From positions 150,714 through 210,592 of the forward strand of contig RQSC01000023.1 in NCBI GenBank assembly GCA_013416795.1: a stretch of DNA of 59,879 nt, read 5' to 3'. The DNA is from Prasinococcaceae sp. CCMP 1430. Lineage: Eukaryota > Prasinodermophyta > Palmophyllophyceae > Prasinococcales > Prasinococcaceae. The translations under genes and the position numbers were made by a program. Below are positions 27,409 through 37,400 of the stretch, in pieces; the stretch's first letter is position 1; every line of letters begins with the position of its first letter. Under the pieces are notes generated by a model. It saw nothing but the letters and a program-made list of their open reading frames with translations. It made no database searches and was not told the origin of the DNA.

Positions 27409-30400
27409 ATGCTTGACGAGTGGGGCGAGGCCGCGCGCGGCGGCGAGCACACCGCCGCGACGCTCGCGGCGGGCGTGGGAGCGGCAGCGTACGGACTGGA
27501 CGCAGCGGCGGATGTGCGTGCGTCGTCATTTGTGGCGACTGGGGATAGCTCCGCCGCCGTAGCCGGGAGCGGTGGCGGCGTGTTCTCCCTCGACGTCGCA
27601 GAACGCGGCGTGAATGGCACGCGCGGTGCGTACCTGCGCTGCGCTGCACACGCCGGTGGTAGCGCCGTGTGCGGCACGGATCGCGGCACACTCGTGCGTG
27701 TGACGCTCGCCACGGGAGAGGCGCGCGAGCTAGAGCTGGGTGCATCCGAGCGCTCCGAGCGTGTCGAGAGCCCCGAGCCCGTCACGGCTGTGTGGGCGCA
27801 CCCACGCGGAGATGCGGCTTTGGCGACAAGTGGGCGCTCGGGCACGGATGCGTACTACGTGAGCCCGGTCTGGCGCCGAGCACGGCTGTTGGGCAAGCTA
27901 CGCACATGTGCTGTGAAAGCTTGCTGCTGGGCGCCGGTAGCCATCGAGCAGCCACGAGGTGCGAGTGGAGCGAGTGACCAAAGCACGGACGCGTTCTATG
28001 TGGGCACTGCTGAAGGTGCAGTGCTCGCAGTGACCGTCGATGGGGAGCGCCACGACAGCGCACGCCAGCTGGCCCAGATCGCCGCGCCACGAGAGGTGTG
28101 TGGGAGCGTGCTTAGAACAGCGTGCGCATCGGATGACGCACAAATATGAGTCCTTGTGTGTGTTCGCGCCGTGTATGCGCGCGCATGCTTGCCCGTGCGG
28201 CATTGCTGACGCACGAACGTTCTGTGCAGCCCATATGCGCAATGGCGGCCGCTGAGACGCTAGCGGGAGGAGTGGTGCTACTGGTAGCAACGCCAACGCG
28301 GCTGTTCGCATATGGGGGCGAGGATGGCGCAGCGTCTGTCGAAGGCGCGCTTCAGCGTGTGCCTGACGTGGTGGAACTCCCGGGTTTCGCGGACCACAAG
28401 AGCGAGTTGCTGCTGCACGTGGCCGCCGCAGACGGCGGCACCGGCGATGCGCTGCGATACGCGTGGATGGCCGCACCCGGTGTGTACCACGGCGAGCTTC
28501 GCACGAGCGGTGCCGAGGCCGTGAGCGCTCTCGAGCATGACACGAATGGCTCTGGTGGAGTCCTCGCGGGTGGCACGCTACTCTCTTATCCTGCCATGGA
28601 GTCTTCACCACCCCTGTCGATTGCAGCCACCGAATTCCACTTCGCTGTGCTCTGGGAGGATCGCCTAGCGGTGATAAATCGTCTGAGCGAGCGGGTTGCC
28701 TTCGAGGAAACGCTCTCTCGGCGATACGAGCTGCGCACGGAGGGTGCACCGCTGGGCTTCGCAGTAGCGTGCGGTGATTTGCAGGACGGGCAGCCGCCTC
28801 CGTATGCATTCACGCCGCGCTCGCTCTTGGTGTTGCGCGCGAGCAACGAGGGCGGCGACATTTGGCGCGCGCTGCTCGGCCGCGGGGACTACGAGGCTGC
28901 TCTTGCGCGCTGCTCAACGCAGGCTCAGCGCGCGGTCGTGCTCAAGGCGCGCGCGGACGCCTGTTTTGCCGCCGGCGACTACAGCGTGGCCGCGGATTAT
29001 TACGCGCGAGGCTCTGAGGCTGCGCGCTTCGAGGAAGTCACGCTTGCCTTCCTTGAAGCAGGCCAACCAGACGCTCTGCGCGCGTATCTGCTGCACCGCT
29101 TGGACGCGCTGCCTCGCACCGACCGCTCTCAGATTACCATGCTGGTGACTTGGTTACTTGAATTGTATCTGGACAAGGCCGCGCGACTGCAGCAGCGCAT
29201 GGCTGCAGAGGAGCGGGCCGAGCGCCACGCGGCGGCATCGGCCGCCGGCGGTGTCTTTGAGACCCTAGCCGACGGTGAAGAGGCCGCCCTCTGTGCGAGG
29301 CCGCGGCTGTCGGCGGCCGCAGCACACGCGGCGTGTGTCGACGAGCTGCGCGCATTTTTGGCGGATCATCACGCGTCCCTTGACGTGCGAGTCGCTTCAA
29401 GTCTGTTGGCATCGTACGGCCGCGAGGATGAGCTCATCCTACTCGCTGAGGCGCGCGGCGACATAGAAGCAGCCGTTTGGTTCCACCTCGACCGCGGAAC
29501 CACCAAGCAGGCTTTGTCGGCTCTGCGCCGCCCGAGTGCGAGCGCGGCACTGCGCGTTCGTGCGGCGCCACGCCTGATGGAGCTCGATCCCGCTGGTGCG
29601 GTGGACCTCTGGATGGAAGCAGGTGGCAAACTTGAGCCACGCGAGCTGCTGCCGGCCCTCGCGCGCCTCGCGGGCGACGAGATGGCGGGCGTGGCCTCCG
29701 CTGACGGTGCGGATGGCTTCGAGGCAGGGCGTGCAGAAGCTGTTCGCTACCTTGAGTATGCCGTGCTGCGCCTGCGCTGCCGCGACGACGTGGTACACAC
29801 GCTGCTGCTGACCATGTATGTGCGGCTGGGTGATGAGGCACGCCTGATGCGCTACCTCACAACTCCCGGTGTGGGCGAGTCGGTGGAGTTGAGCGAACGA
29901 ACAGCGGCAGGTGCCAGCAGCAAGCTGGTTGCAGGCCCCACCACGCCGTACGACGCCCGGCTAGCACTGCGCCTGTGCCGACAGGCGGGCATGATGCGTG
30001 CGTGCGTGCACATATACTGTGCTCTTGGCATGTTTGAGGAGGCCGTTGGACTGGCGCTGGGGGTGTCCGTCGAGCTAGCGAAGGCGGTAGCTTCGCAACC
30101 TGATGAGGGCTCGCCGTTGCGCAAGAAGTTGTGGTTACGCGTCGCTCGGCATGTGGTAGAGCAGGGCGACACCGGCGGCGGTAGTGCGGCGAACGGTGAT
30201 GGTGGTGTCGGGATAGAGGCCACTCCGGAGCGCTTCTCAGTGGCCATGTCCTTTCTGAAAGATGCCGGCGGTCTGCTGAAGGTGGAGGACATTCTGCCCT
30301 TCTTCCCCGACTTTGTCATGATCGACAACTTCAAGGACGCCATCTGCGCGAGCGTGGAGGAGTATTCGGACCGCATCGACGAGCTCAAGCTGGAGATGGA

Positions 30401-30902
30401 AGAGGACACTCGCCGCGCGGAGGCAATACGCGCCGACGAGGAGCGCCTCGCGCAGCGGTGCGTGGCTGTGGGTGAGGGTGCGCCATGCGCGCGCTGTGGC
30501 CAGCCTGTGGGCCAACATGCTTCGACCGCGCACGCACCGAACGGCAGTGCGGGCGGGGGCGGACACTCCAGACAGCCTGTCTACGCATTTCCCGATGGCA
30601 CCGTATACCTTCGAGACTGCCTCCTTGAAGAAGCCATCCCTCACCTCGGCAAGACCCAGAGCACGCGCGCAATCGCCATCCGCGTGCAAATGACCACCAT
30701 CGGTGCAGCTGCTGCCTGGGCTCCGCCACACATGGTGTCGCGCGTGCCGACCGACATAGCCGCGCTCGGCGCCGAGGAGCTTGAGGATGCACTCGGCTCC
30801 ATCATCGGCGCGGTCAACCCCCGCGTCAGCGAGATGGCCATCAAGGCAATCACGGAGCCCTTCGTCGGCTCGGCCGCCGATGCCGACGCATGGGCGGTGT
30901 AA
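27409..30902 (+). CDS. VPS18: VPS18 (Pep3) subunit of HOPS/CORVET tethering complexes (2 exons)
   Basis: Model: join(27409..28095, 28230..30902), 1119 residues (human about 970), with a 134-bp intron (GTGTGT donor, CTGTGCAG acceptor, phase 0). ATG 27409 gives MLDEWGEAARGG. The N-terminal half is a beta-propeller; from about residue 410 alpha-solenoid repeats of the Pep3/Vps18 type follow (GDIWRALLGRGDYEAALARC, ADYYARG, FEEVTLAFLEAGQPDALRAYLL). The diagnostic segment LLKVEDILPFFPDFVMIDNFKDAICASVEEY is at about residues 910-940. It is followed by a RING-like CARCGQPVG ... VYAFPDGTVYLRDCLLEEAIPHL. In other VPS18s this region reads FPCGHxFHxxCL; here the Cys and His ligands are replaced (PDGTVYLRDCL), so the RING looks degenerate. 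The role, by family, is fusion of late endosomes with vacuole or lysosome. Confidence 0.92.
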
Positions 30903-31166
30903 GTCGAAATGCCTCTAGCTAGAAAACGCGCGTGGTGGCAAATAATACGGATTGATGCATTTTGCGGAACTGCAAAGACGTCTTTCTTTACCTTCACGCC
31001 CACTGCCGCGCGGTCCACGCGGGCGGCAGCTGTTGCGCCACTCGGCGCGGTCGCGCGGCGCGTCGCCCCGCAGGCGCCGTCGCTCGGTGCGCACCACGGG
31101 CGGCACTTGTGCTCGCCTGCGCGCACGCGCGCAGGGCCGCCGCGCCGCGCTGCCCGCGGGGACACG

Positions 31167-34100
31167 ATGGCGGACCCAGGTGATGGTGAGGACGACGACC
31201 TCGACTTGTGGCTCACGCTCCGCACGCAAACGCAGAGCACGCTCGGGGGTGGCGACAGCCACCGCGCAAGCGAGGGCGGCGGGGCGCGCCGGAAAAGCGC
31301 ACCCAAGCCGGCGGCTGGTGATGGCGCCGTCGGGCTGCACACAGCGGCGGCCACGTCCGCAGCGGCGCAAACAGCGAGGGTGGCGGTGCAGCCGGGAACT
31401 TCGGGCGATGCGACGAGCCTGGAGCACGGCGGTGGGAAGCGGAGCGGTGCGGTCGCGGCGACCGCTGTGCCGCCGCGCTGTGCTCCGCCATTGCCGCCGC
31501 ATGCGTCGATCGCAGCCGTCCCACTCACAGCTGAGGACCAGGAAGAGTACGAGCGTGCGCGAGCGGCTGCCAAGCGAAACGAGGTGGAGATGGCAAAGCT
31601 AGAAGAAGAGCTCAAGGCAATCTTTGACGCAGAGCAGAGGATGCGCTCGATGGATGCCGAAAAGCTCGCAGCGGCTTGCGCCGGTGCCGGCAGCGGCGAC
31701 GGTGGCACGCAAAACAGTGCTGCCGACGACAGCGACACGCAGCGGCTCATCGCTGGGCTACGCCGAGCCGCACACCAGAGTGAGCCGGCGGAGGCGCACA
31801 CGGGGGATGCTCGAGCACGAGCTGGCCAGGATTTTGGCGACGGAGGGCGCGAGCTGGATGGCGATGACGGTGGTGGGGCGTGGCAGCGCGACCCGGCCAC
31901 CGCTGCGGCCGCCTCAGCAGCGCTCTCGGCCATCCGCGCAAACCGCGCGCTGCGCCGCGCGCTCGCTGCGATGGTCGAGACCACAGCAAAGGCGCTCGAC
32001 CGGACAATGTTGGCCAAGACGGGCCTTCTCGCGCAGGTTGCCAAGTGGCGCTCCATTAAGCGCGGCTGGCAGCTCAACACCCTCGGCGACGAGAACATGC
32101 GTGCGCTCAATCCACGGCGGCAGGCGCGCCTTTTCGAGGCCAAGGTCGCGGTAGCGCGGCCGCCTCTGCCCCAACCCGGTGTTGCGCAGGGAACGAAGGA
32201 CGGAGAAAGAGTGGTCGCACCTGCGGGCACGACACGAGTCAGTGCAGAGAGGCCTAGGGACGATGTCAGTGCTGCTGCCGTGCGCTCTGCCCCGGACCAG
32301 CACCAGAATTTGTGGGAGCGACCCGCGCCATGCGCGGTCGAGTCGCGCGTGCTTTACACGCGTGACGTGGTACCATCGCTGTGCCGCTTGGTGTCCTGGC
32401 GCCAGGAGGATGCGTCAGCGCTCCGCGCCGCGGTAGAGGCGCAGGTGCGCAGCGCAGTTACAGAGACCGTGTACGCTGAGCTTCAGCAGAGGCACGCGCA
32501 ACGCGGCGCCCCCAAGACCATCGATGGCGTACTGAGCGCGCTGGAGGCGTCCAAAAAGACGCTTGAAGAGCTCATCGATGCCAGCGCACCTTTCCATGCT
32601 GCAGCCGTCGCCGCTCTTGACAATATCAACTGGGACAGGGTCGCATGCACCGACAACCACCTCAGGCACAGGTATGGCCCGTTCGAGTGCAAGCGCTATT
32701 GGGTGCACGAGATGAATCCTAAGCGCCCCCGCAAGCGCGAGTGGTGCAAGGAAGACGACGCAAAGCTGCTCCAGGCTGTCGAAAGTATTGGAGTGATGGG
32801 CCGCTGGGCGGAGATTGCTGCACGTGTGGACAACGGCCGCGATGCAGTTGAGTGCCTCGGGCGCTACCAGACGGAGCTCAGCAGCGCGCGCACTGCGAAA
32901 AAGACGGGGCGGTGGACGCCAGAGGAGGACAAGCTGCTCCTCGCGCAGGCGAATCACGCCATGCGCAGCGAGTGGTCGCTGGTCGCGCAACACATCCCGG
33001 GGCGCGACAACTCGCAGTGCATGCACAGGTGGCGCCAGAGACACAAAGTCAACAACATGACTGTGCCAGGCGCGTTTGAGCCCAAGGCAGTGCCCGCCAC
33101 TGTAGCAGCACACGCCCTGGCCGTCAAGAAGGAAGACAGCTCGGGTCGGGACTCCCCAGCTAGTCACAAGGAGAGCAGAGCCGGGAAGGCAGGGGCTATA
33201 GCGGATAGCACCGCTGCTATTTCTATGGCTATGGGTGCGTCCGTCATAAAGAAGGGCATCTGGACCAAGGAGGAAGATGAGCAGCTGCTGAAGGGAGTGA
33301 ACGCCTGCGCCGCGAGTGGACTGGGCACAAGCGGCGGCAAACGTGCGGCCTACGGCGTGTGGACGCGCGTGGCGAGCTTCGTCCCCACACGAACGGACAC
33401 GCAGTGCCGCGAGCGCTACAAGAACATCCTGAATCCGGCTGTGAACAGGGGGAAGTGGTCGGAAGAAGAGGACAACAAGCTCCTGCATATCGTGCGAGAG
33501 GCTGCCGAAGGCCTTGGGCACGACTTAGCTGAGCTTGAGCCGTCGAAGCAGAAGCGTGGCTCGCGCCGTGCACGTGGTGCAGCAGCGGGTGCCAAGGGCG
33601 GCGCTGCCGCGCAAGGATCAGCATTTTCAGACCGCAAGTACGACCCCAAAAAAATGATGTTCTCGCTCGTGTCATGGGCGGAGGTTGCGCGCATCATGGG
33701 GACCGGCCGCACGGATGCCGTGGTACTCAAACGTTTCCAGACTGTCGCGAAGAAACGCGACCCCCAACTCTTCAAGATCTACGCGTCTTCCGAAGGCGCG
33801 CGCCGCTCTGGAGAGCTCAAATCGAAGGCACTTGATCTGGACACGCTCTCGTTGCCGCCGTTGAAGGGCCCCCAGCCAAAGAAGGCCGCGCCGCGGAAGA
33901 GGGCCGCCAGGCCGAGGAAGGGAACAGGGAGCGGGGGCGCGTGTGGCGGTGTCAACGGACCGGCCACGGGCGAGGCCGTGCAGGGAATCGGACTCAAAGG
34001 GAAGGCTAAAGTAGCCGACGACGAAAAAATCGATGATCATGCAAGTACCACGCGTGCCGCTGGCGGGACTAATGAGGCTGAAGTTGAAGCAAGACGGCTC

Positions 34101-34190
34101 AGGCGAAACGCGCAAGCTGCCGCCTCGAGAAAGCGTAAGCGGGAGCGCGAGGCGGCTGCCGCGGCGACAAAGACGACTCAGACGGAGTAG
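31167..34190 (+). CDS. SNAPC4-like Myb-repeat protein (snRNA-activating complex largest subunit)
   Basis: The single exon encodes 1007 residues from ATG 31167 (MADPGDGEDDDLDLW). The frame is open back to another ATG at 30909, only 6 bp after the VPS18 stop, but that extension is low-complexity. The pre-repeat region INWDRVACTDNHLRHRYGPFECKRYWVHEM is typical of SNAPC4 half-repeats. At least four Myb/SANT repeats follow: REWCKEDDAKLLQAVESIG (about 523), GRWTPEEDKLLLAQANHA (about 580), GIWTKEEDEQLLKGVNAC (about 695) and GKWSEEEDNKLLHIV (about 760), then a further divergent repeat with SWAEVARIMGTGRTDAVVLKRFQ. By family it binds the proximal sequence element of snRNA-type Pol II/III promoters. 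The N-terminus is acidic and coiled-coil; the C-terminus is Lys/Arg/Pro-rich with AAPRKRAARPRKG, a likely nuclear signal. Confidence 0.82.
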   Translation: MADPGDGEDDDLDLWLTLRTQTQSTLGGGDSHRASEGGGARRKSAPKPAAGDGAVGLHTAAATSAAAQTARVAVQPGTSGDATSLEHGGGKRSGAVAATAVPPRCAPPLPPHASIAAVPLTAEDQEEYERARAAAKRNEVEMAKLEEELKAIFDAEQRMRSMDAEKLAAACAGAGSGDGGTQNSAADDSDTQRLIAGLRRAAHQSEPAEAHTGDARARAGQDFGDGGRELDGDDGGGAWQRDPATAAAASAALSAIRANRALRRALAAMVETTAKALDRTMLAKTGLLAQVAKWRSIKRGWQLNTLGDENMRALNPRRQARLFEAKVAVARPPLPQPGVAQGTKDGERVVAPAGTTRVSAERPRDDVSAAAVRSAPDQHQNLWERPAPCAVESRVLYTRDVVPSLCRLVSWRQEDASALRAAVEAQVRSAVTETVYAELQQRHAQRGAPKTIDGVLSALEASKKTLEELIDASAPFHAAAVAALDNINWDRVACTDNHLRHRYGPFECKRYWVHEMNPKRPRKREWCKEDDAKLLQAVESIGVMGRWAEIAARVDNGRDAVECLGRYQTELSSARTAKKTGRWTPEEDKLLLAQANHAMRSEWSLVAQHIPGRDNSQCMHRWRQRHKVNNMTVPGAFEPKAVPATVAAHALAVKKEDSSGRDSPASHKESRAGKAGAIADSTAAISMAMGASVIKKGIWTKEEDEQLLKGVNACAASGLGTSGGKRAAYGVWTRVASFVPTRTDTQCRERYKNILNPAVNRGKWSEEEDNKLLHIVREAAEGLGHDLAELEPSKQKRGSRRARGAAAGAKGGAAAQGSAFSDRKYDPKKMMFSLVSWAEVARIMGTGRTDAVVLKRFQTVAKKRDPQLFKIYASSEGARRSGELKSKALDLDTLSLPPLKGPQPKKAAPRKRAARPRKGTGSGGACGGVNGPATGEAVQGIGLKGKAKVADDEKIDDHASTTRAAGGTNEAEVEARRLRRNAQAAASRKRKREREAAAAATKTTQTE

Positions 34191-34465
34191 TTCGCAGGAG
34201 CGTCAGCGAGGCTGACGTCGGCGGTGCTCGGGTGCAAGCTTTGTACAGTACATTTAATTCTCGAGAGAGAGCCTCTACTGGCTAGCATTGTGCGAGGGTC
34301 GCCTCTGGAAGTCTCGCTAGACTAGCTAGAAGGCTCTAGATTAGAAGGCAGACAGGGCCTCTCGAGGTCAAACTTGCCAGCTCGCGGCGGCGCGCGACGC
34401 GCGCGCGCGCCAGGGGCCTGCCTGTCTACTAGACTAGACTAGACTACAGAGTGCTATCCAGGTGC
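34191..34465. repeat. Convergent 3' intergenic region with TAGACT repeats
   Basis: TGTACAGTACA lies at 34242-34252, 52 bp after the SNAPC4-like stop. Many CTAGACT/CTAGCTAG units occur (34310-34345), and at 34424-34446 there is a tandem of TAGACT (gtctactagactagactagactac). The 3' flank of the minus-strand gene reads CTGTAGTCTAG, giving a TGTA near that end as well. Confidence 0.45.
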
Positions 34466-37400
34466 TCACAACGGCTGGCCGGGCAGGTGGCTCCCGTTCC
34501 CGGAGGGTGTTCCTGCACCGGCTGTGGCACCTTTGAGCTGCCTCATGAAGTCAATTCTGCCGCGCTGTGCGGCAAAGGGCGCACGGTACGCTTGCATTTT
34601 TGCCTGCAAACCCGAGCGTGCCGCGCGCGCGCTCGATGTCACGCCGCTGGCCTGTGATGACGAGCCCTTCTCGCCGCCGCGTGTCTGCTGTTTCAACAGG
34701 GGGGGCGGATCGTTCGCTCGTGTCCTGAGCGCCCCTGGCAGGCGCACACTCGAGTGACCGTTGCCGTCACCGTGCGCCTGTGCAAGCATAGCGCATACGC
34801 GTCCCTTCGCGTGACGCAGGTCCCTGTCCACTCGCGCCGCGACCAGCGCCTTGATGTTTCCCAACCTCTTCTCCACCTCTTCCCGCCTCTCGGCGACCAG
34901 CTGTGCATCGGTCGCTGTGTATCGAGCTTCTGCAACCCGCGTTGCTGCCACGGGCGATTCACTCTCGTCGGCCATGCGCTTAAGAACGGCAAAGGCCGCC
35001 GCGCGCACGCCGTCGTCTCCATCGGCGACCTCGAGCCTGTGAAGGATGTGGAGAACGTCAAGGGAGTCAAGGTTATCGAATCCCTTCGAGCTGAGCCCCA
35101 CATGTCCCACCACGCTGGCCACGCAGGCCCGCACACTTCCATCTTTGTGCATCAGGTGCATACGAAGCGAAGCAACGTCATCGATGCTGAGCAAGGAGCC
35201 AACGGCCAGTGGCATCACTTCGCAGGCGCGCTGAAGCACCTCCATGGCCCGCGCGAATGTCAAGGGCTCACGTCCCGACTGCAAGCACACTCCGATCGTC
35301 CGATCCTCGTCGTCGGCCGAAACGTAGACATGAGCAACGACATCGAGGGCGGCGGCGACCACGGCGGGAGCAGAGCGAGCATCTTGCGCGCAGCGAACGA
35401 GCAGAGCGCCAGCCAATGAGCGTACAGACGGCTTGCTGCCGACTGCGTGCCCTAGCACTGCCCGAGCAGCGCCGCGGGCTGTGAGGTGTTGCACGAGCAG
35501 GCTGCTGCTCTCAGCGTTATCCACAGCGGCTTCATGCGATACCTTGCTCGGGCTTCCTTCAGCCGCGAAACCTGTCCGTGTCGCCAGCGCGTTCATCGCG
35601 CGCAGCGCCGCATCCGATGCCGCCATTGCGTCTTCGGAGCCTGACGCGCGATCCTGCCGTGAGTCATCCGTTTGGCTGGCTGCTCTCTCCACGAGTGCGG
35701 CGAGCAGGCTGATGTCTCGACGTACCACCGAGCGGAAGAGGATGACCATGGCGCCATGGGCGCGTGATATGGCACGGGTGAACGCAAGCGCGGTCGCCAC
35801 AAGTTTCCCAGAAATGCTTCCAGTGCGCATGTGCTCCAATGCGTGTGCCAAACGGCGCGCGCAGCTGCCTCTCACATCGCGTTCCCTCTTGTACTGCTGT
35901 ATGTCGTCAGCCGCAATCAGGTCCGTGAGCATGTCACTACTGGAGAGCTTTCCGACAGCCTCAGCGACAGCAGCAGCCGCCGCCGCATCGGTATGCACGA
36001 GCAGCGTGGCGCAGGCTTGCAGGAATGAGCACACCGCTGCGGTGGCTCTCGGCCCAGCGGCGCGCGACCAGCGAATGCGCATCTGGTATCGCAGGTGGGG
36101 ATCGAGTGCGCGCCGAGCGATCGCCTGGATGGCGCGCTCTGCCAGCATCGCGACGCCCTCGTGCACACCATGCAACTCGTTCGTGTGCACTTGGATCGCG
36201 GAAGCCGTCCGAGCGCGCTCTGTAGAGGGCGCCTTCGAATCGTTTTGTGCATGTTGTGTAGGGGCGGCGTTGCAGCATCGCGCTCGCTTCTTGGCGGCCA
36301 TCTTAGCAGCGCCGTGCGCACATCGCGTGCTAGTAGTCTCGCGCTGTAGCGCGATCTCAACCTCGCCGCTCGTGATTGCCTTTGCCTCAATCTCGCACGC
36401 GAAAGCCAACGCATTGGCACCAAGTTGTGACAGCAGCTTCTCGGTAGAGCCATCGCATAAACCTGGGTCATTTGCCATCACGCCGGCCACAAGAGACGCC
36501 AGAGCCAGCGCCTCAAGGGGTGACACTGATAGCGATGGCACCATTTTTCTTTCGCGCGTGTTGAGAGCCGAAAAGGTGCTCACGTAGGCGACGCAGCGCG
36601 TGCCCATCGAAGCGTTGGCGTGGGTATCAGACGGGGAAGGCCGAGCGGTCACCATCCACACCTTTCCGCAGCGCCACTGTAGGAGTGATATTGCTACACA
36701 CACTGGCAGCACGATGATCCAGAACAGAATTGCTACCGGCTGCGTGCGATCGTCATCAACAGCGCTCTGCCCGACGCTCACCTTGTGCCACACCACCGCA
36801 GCAGCTGCCAGGGTCGCCACTGAATAGCCGCCGGCGCGCGCGACTGCGACGCCGCGCGCTACACCGCGCACGCTCTGGAGGACAAAGTGGGCAGCAAGCA
36901 ACACGCCTGTCGCCAGCAGTACGCCGACGTCGTGCCTCCACAGCATCGTGGTGCTGAAGTCTGCGTCTGCATCTGCGCGCCGTGCGGACTCGGCGAGGAC
37001 GGCCAGACCTGCAATGAGTACCTTGGCAAACACGGACAAGCACACAAAGCTCGGCAGCACCCGCACGCCCGGGTCATCTTCGTGTCTTCGGGCACCGCAC
37101 AGCAGTGCAGCAATCACCAAGACGCAAAACCCAGCCATTGCCATGACAGCCTGCAGGAAGTGAGACCCTTGCCACCACAGAACTTCTGGATCCTTGTCCC
37201 AGTGCACCCAAGGTTTCAGCGTGTGCCGATACTGGCACGTCACTCTCCCCAACAAAGCACTCGCCATCGGCTGCAGGAGCACCTCAGGCAACACTGCTGG
37301 TACGTACAGCGAGGTGCACTTGGAGAGATGGACAGCAGCAACAAGCAGAAATTGGCACGCACGCATGCAAGCAGACTTCAGCGGGGCGAACCTCCCTTTT

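Noticed and set aside
30909-31166. Upstream ATG of the SNAPC4-like gene, 6 bp after the VPS18 stop
   Set aside because: The 86 added residues are low-complexity and would leave no room for a promoter; the 31167 start has an acidic, protein-like N-terminus.
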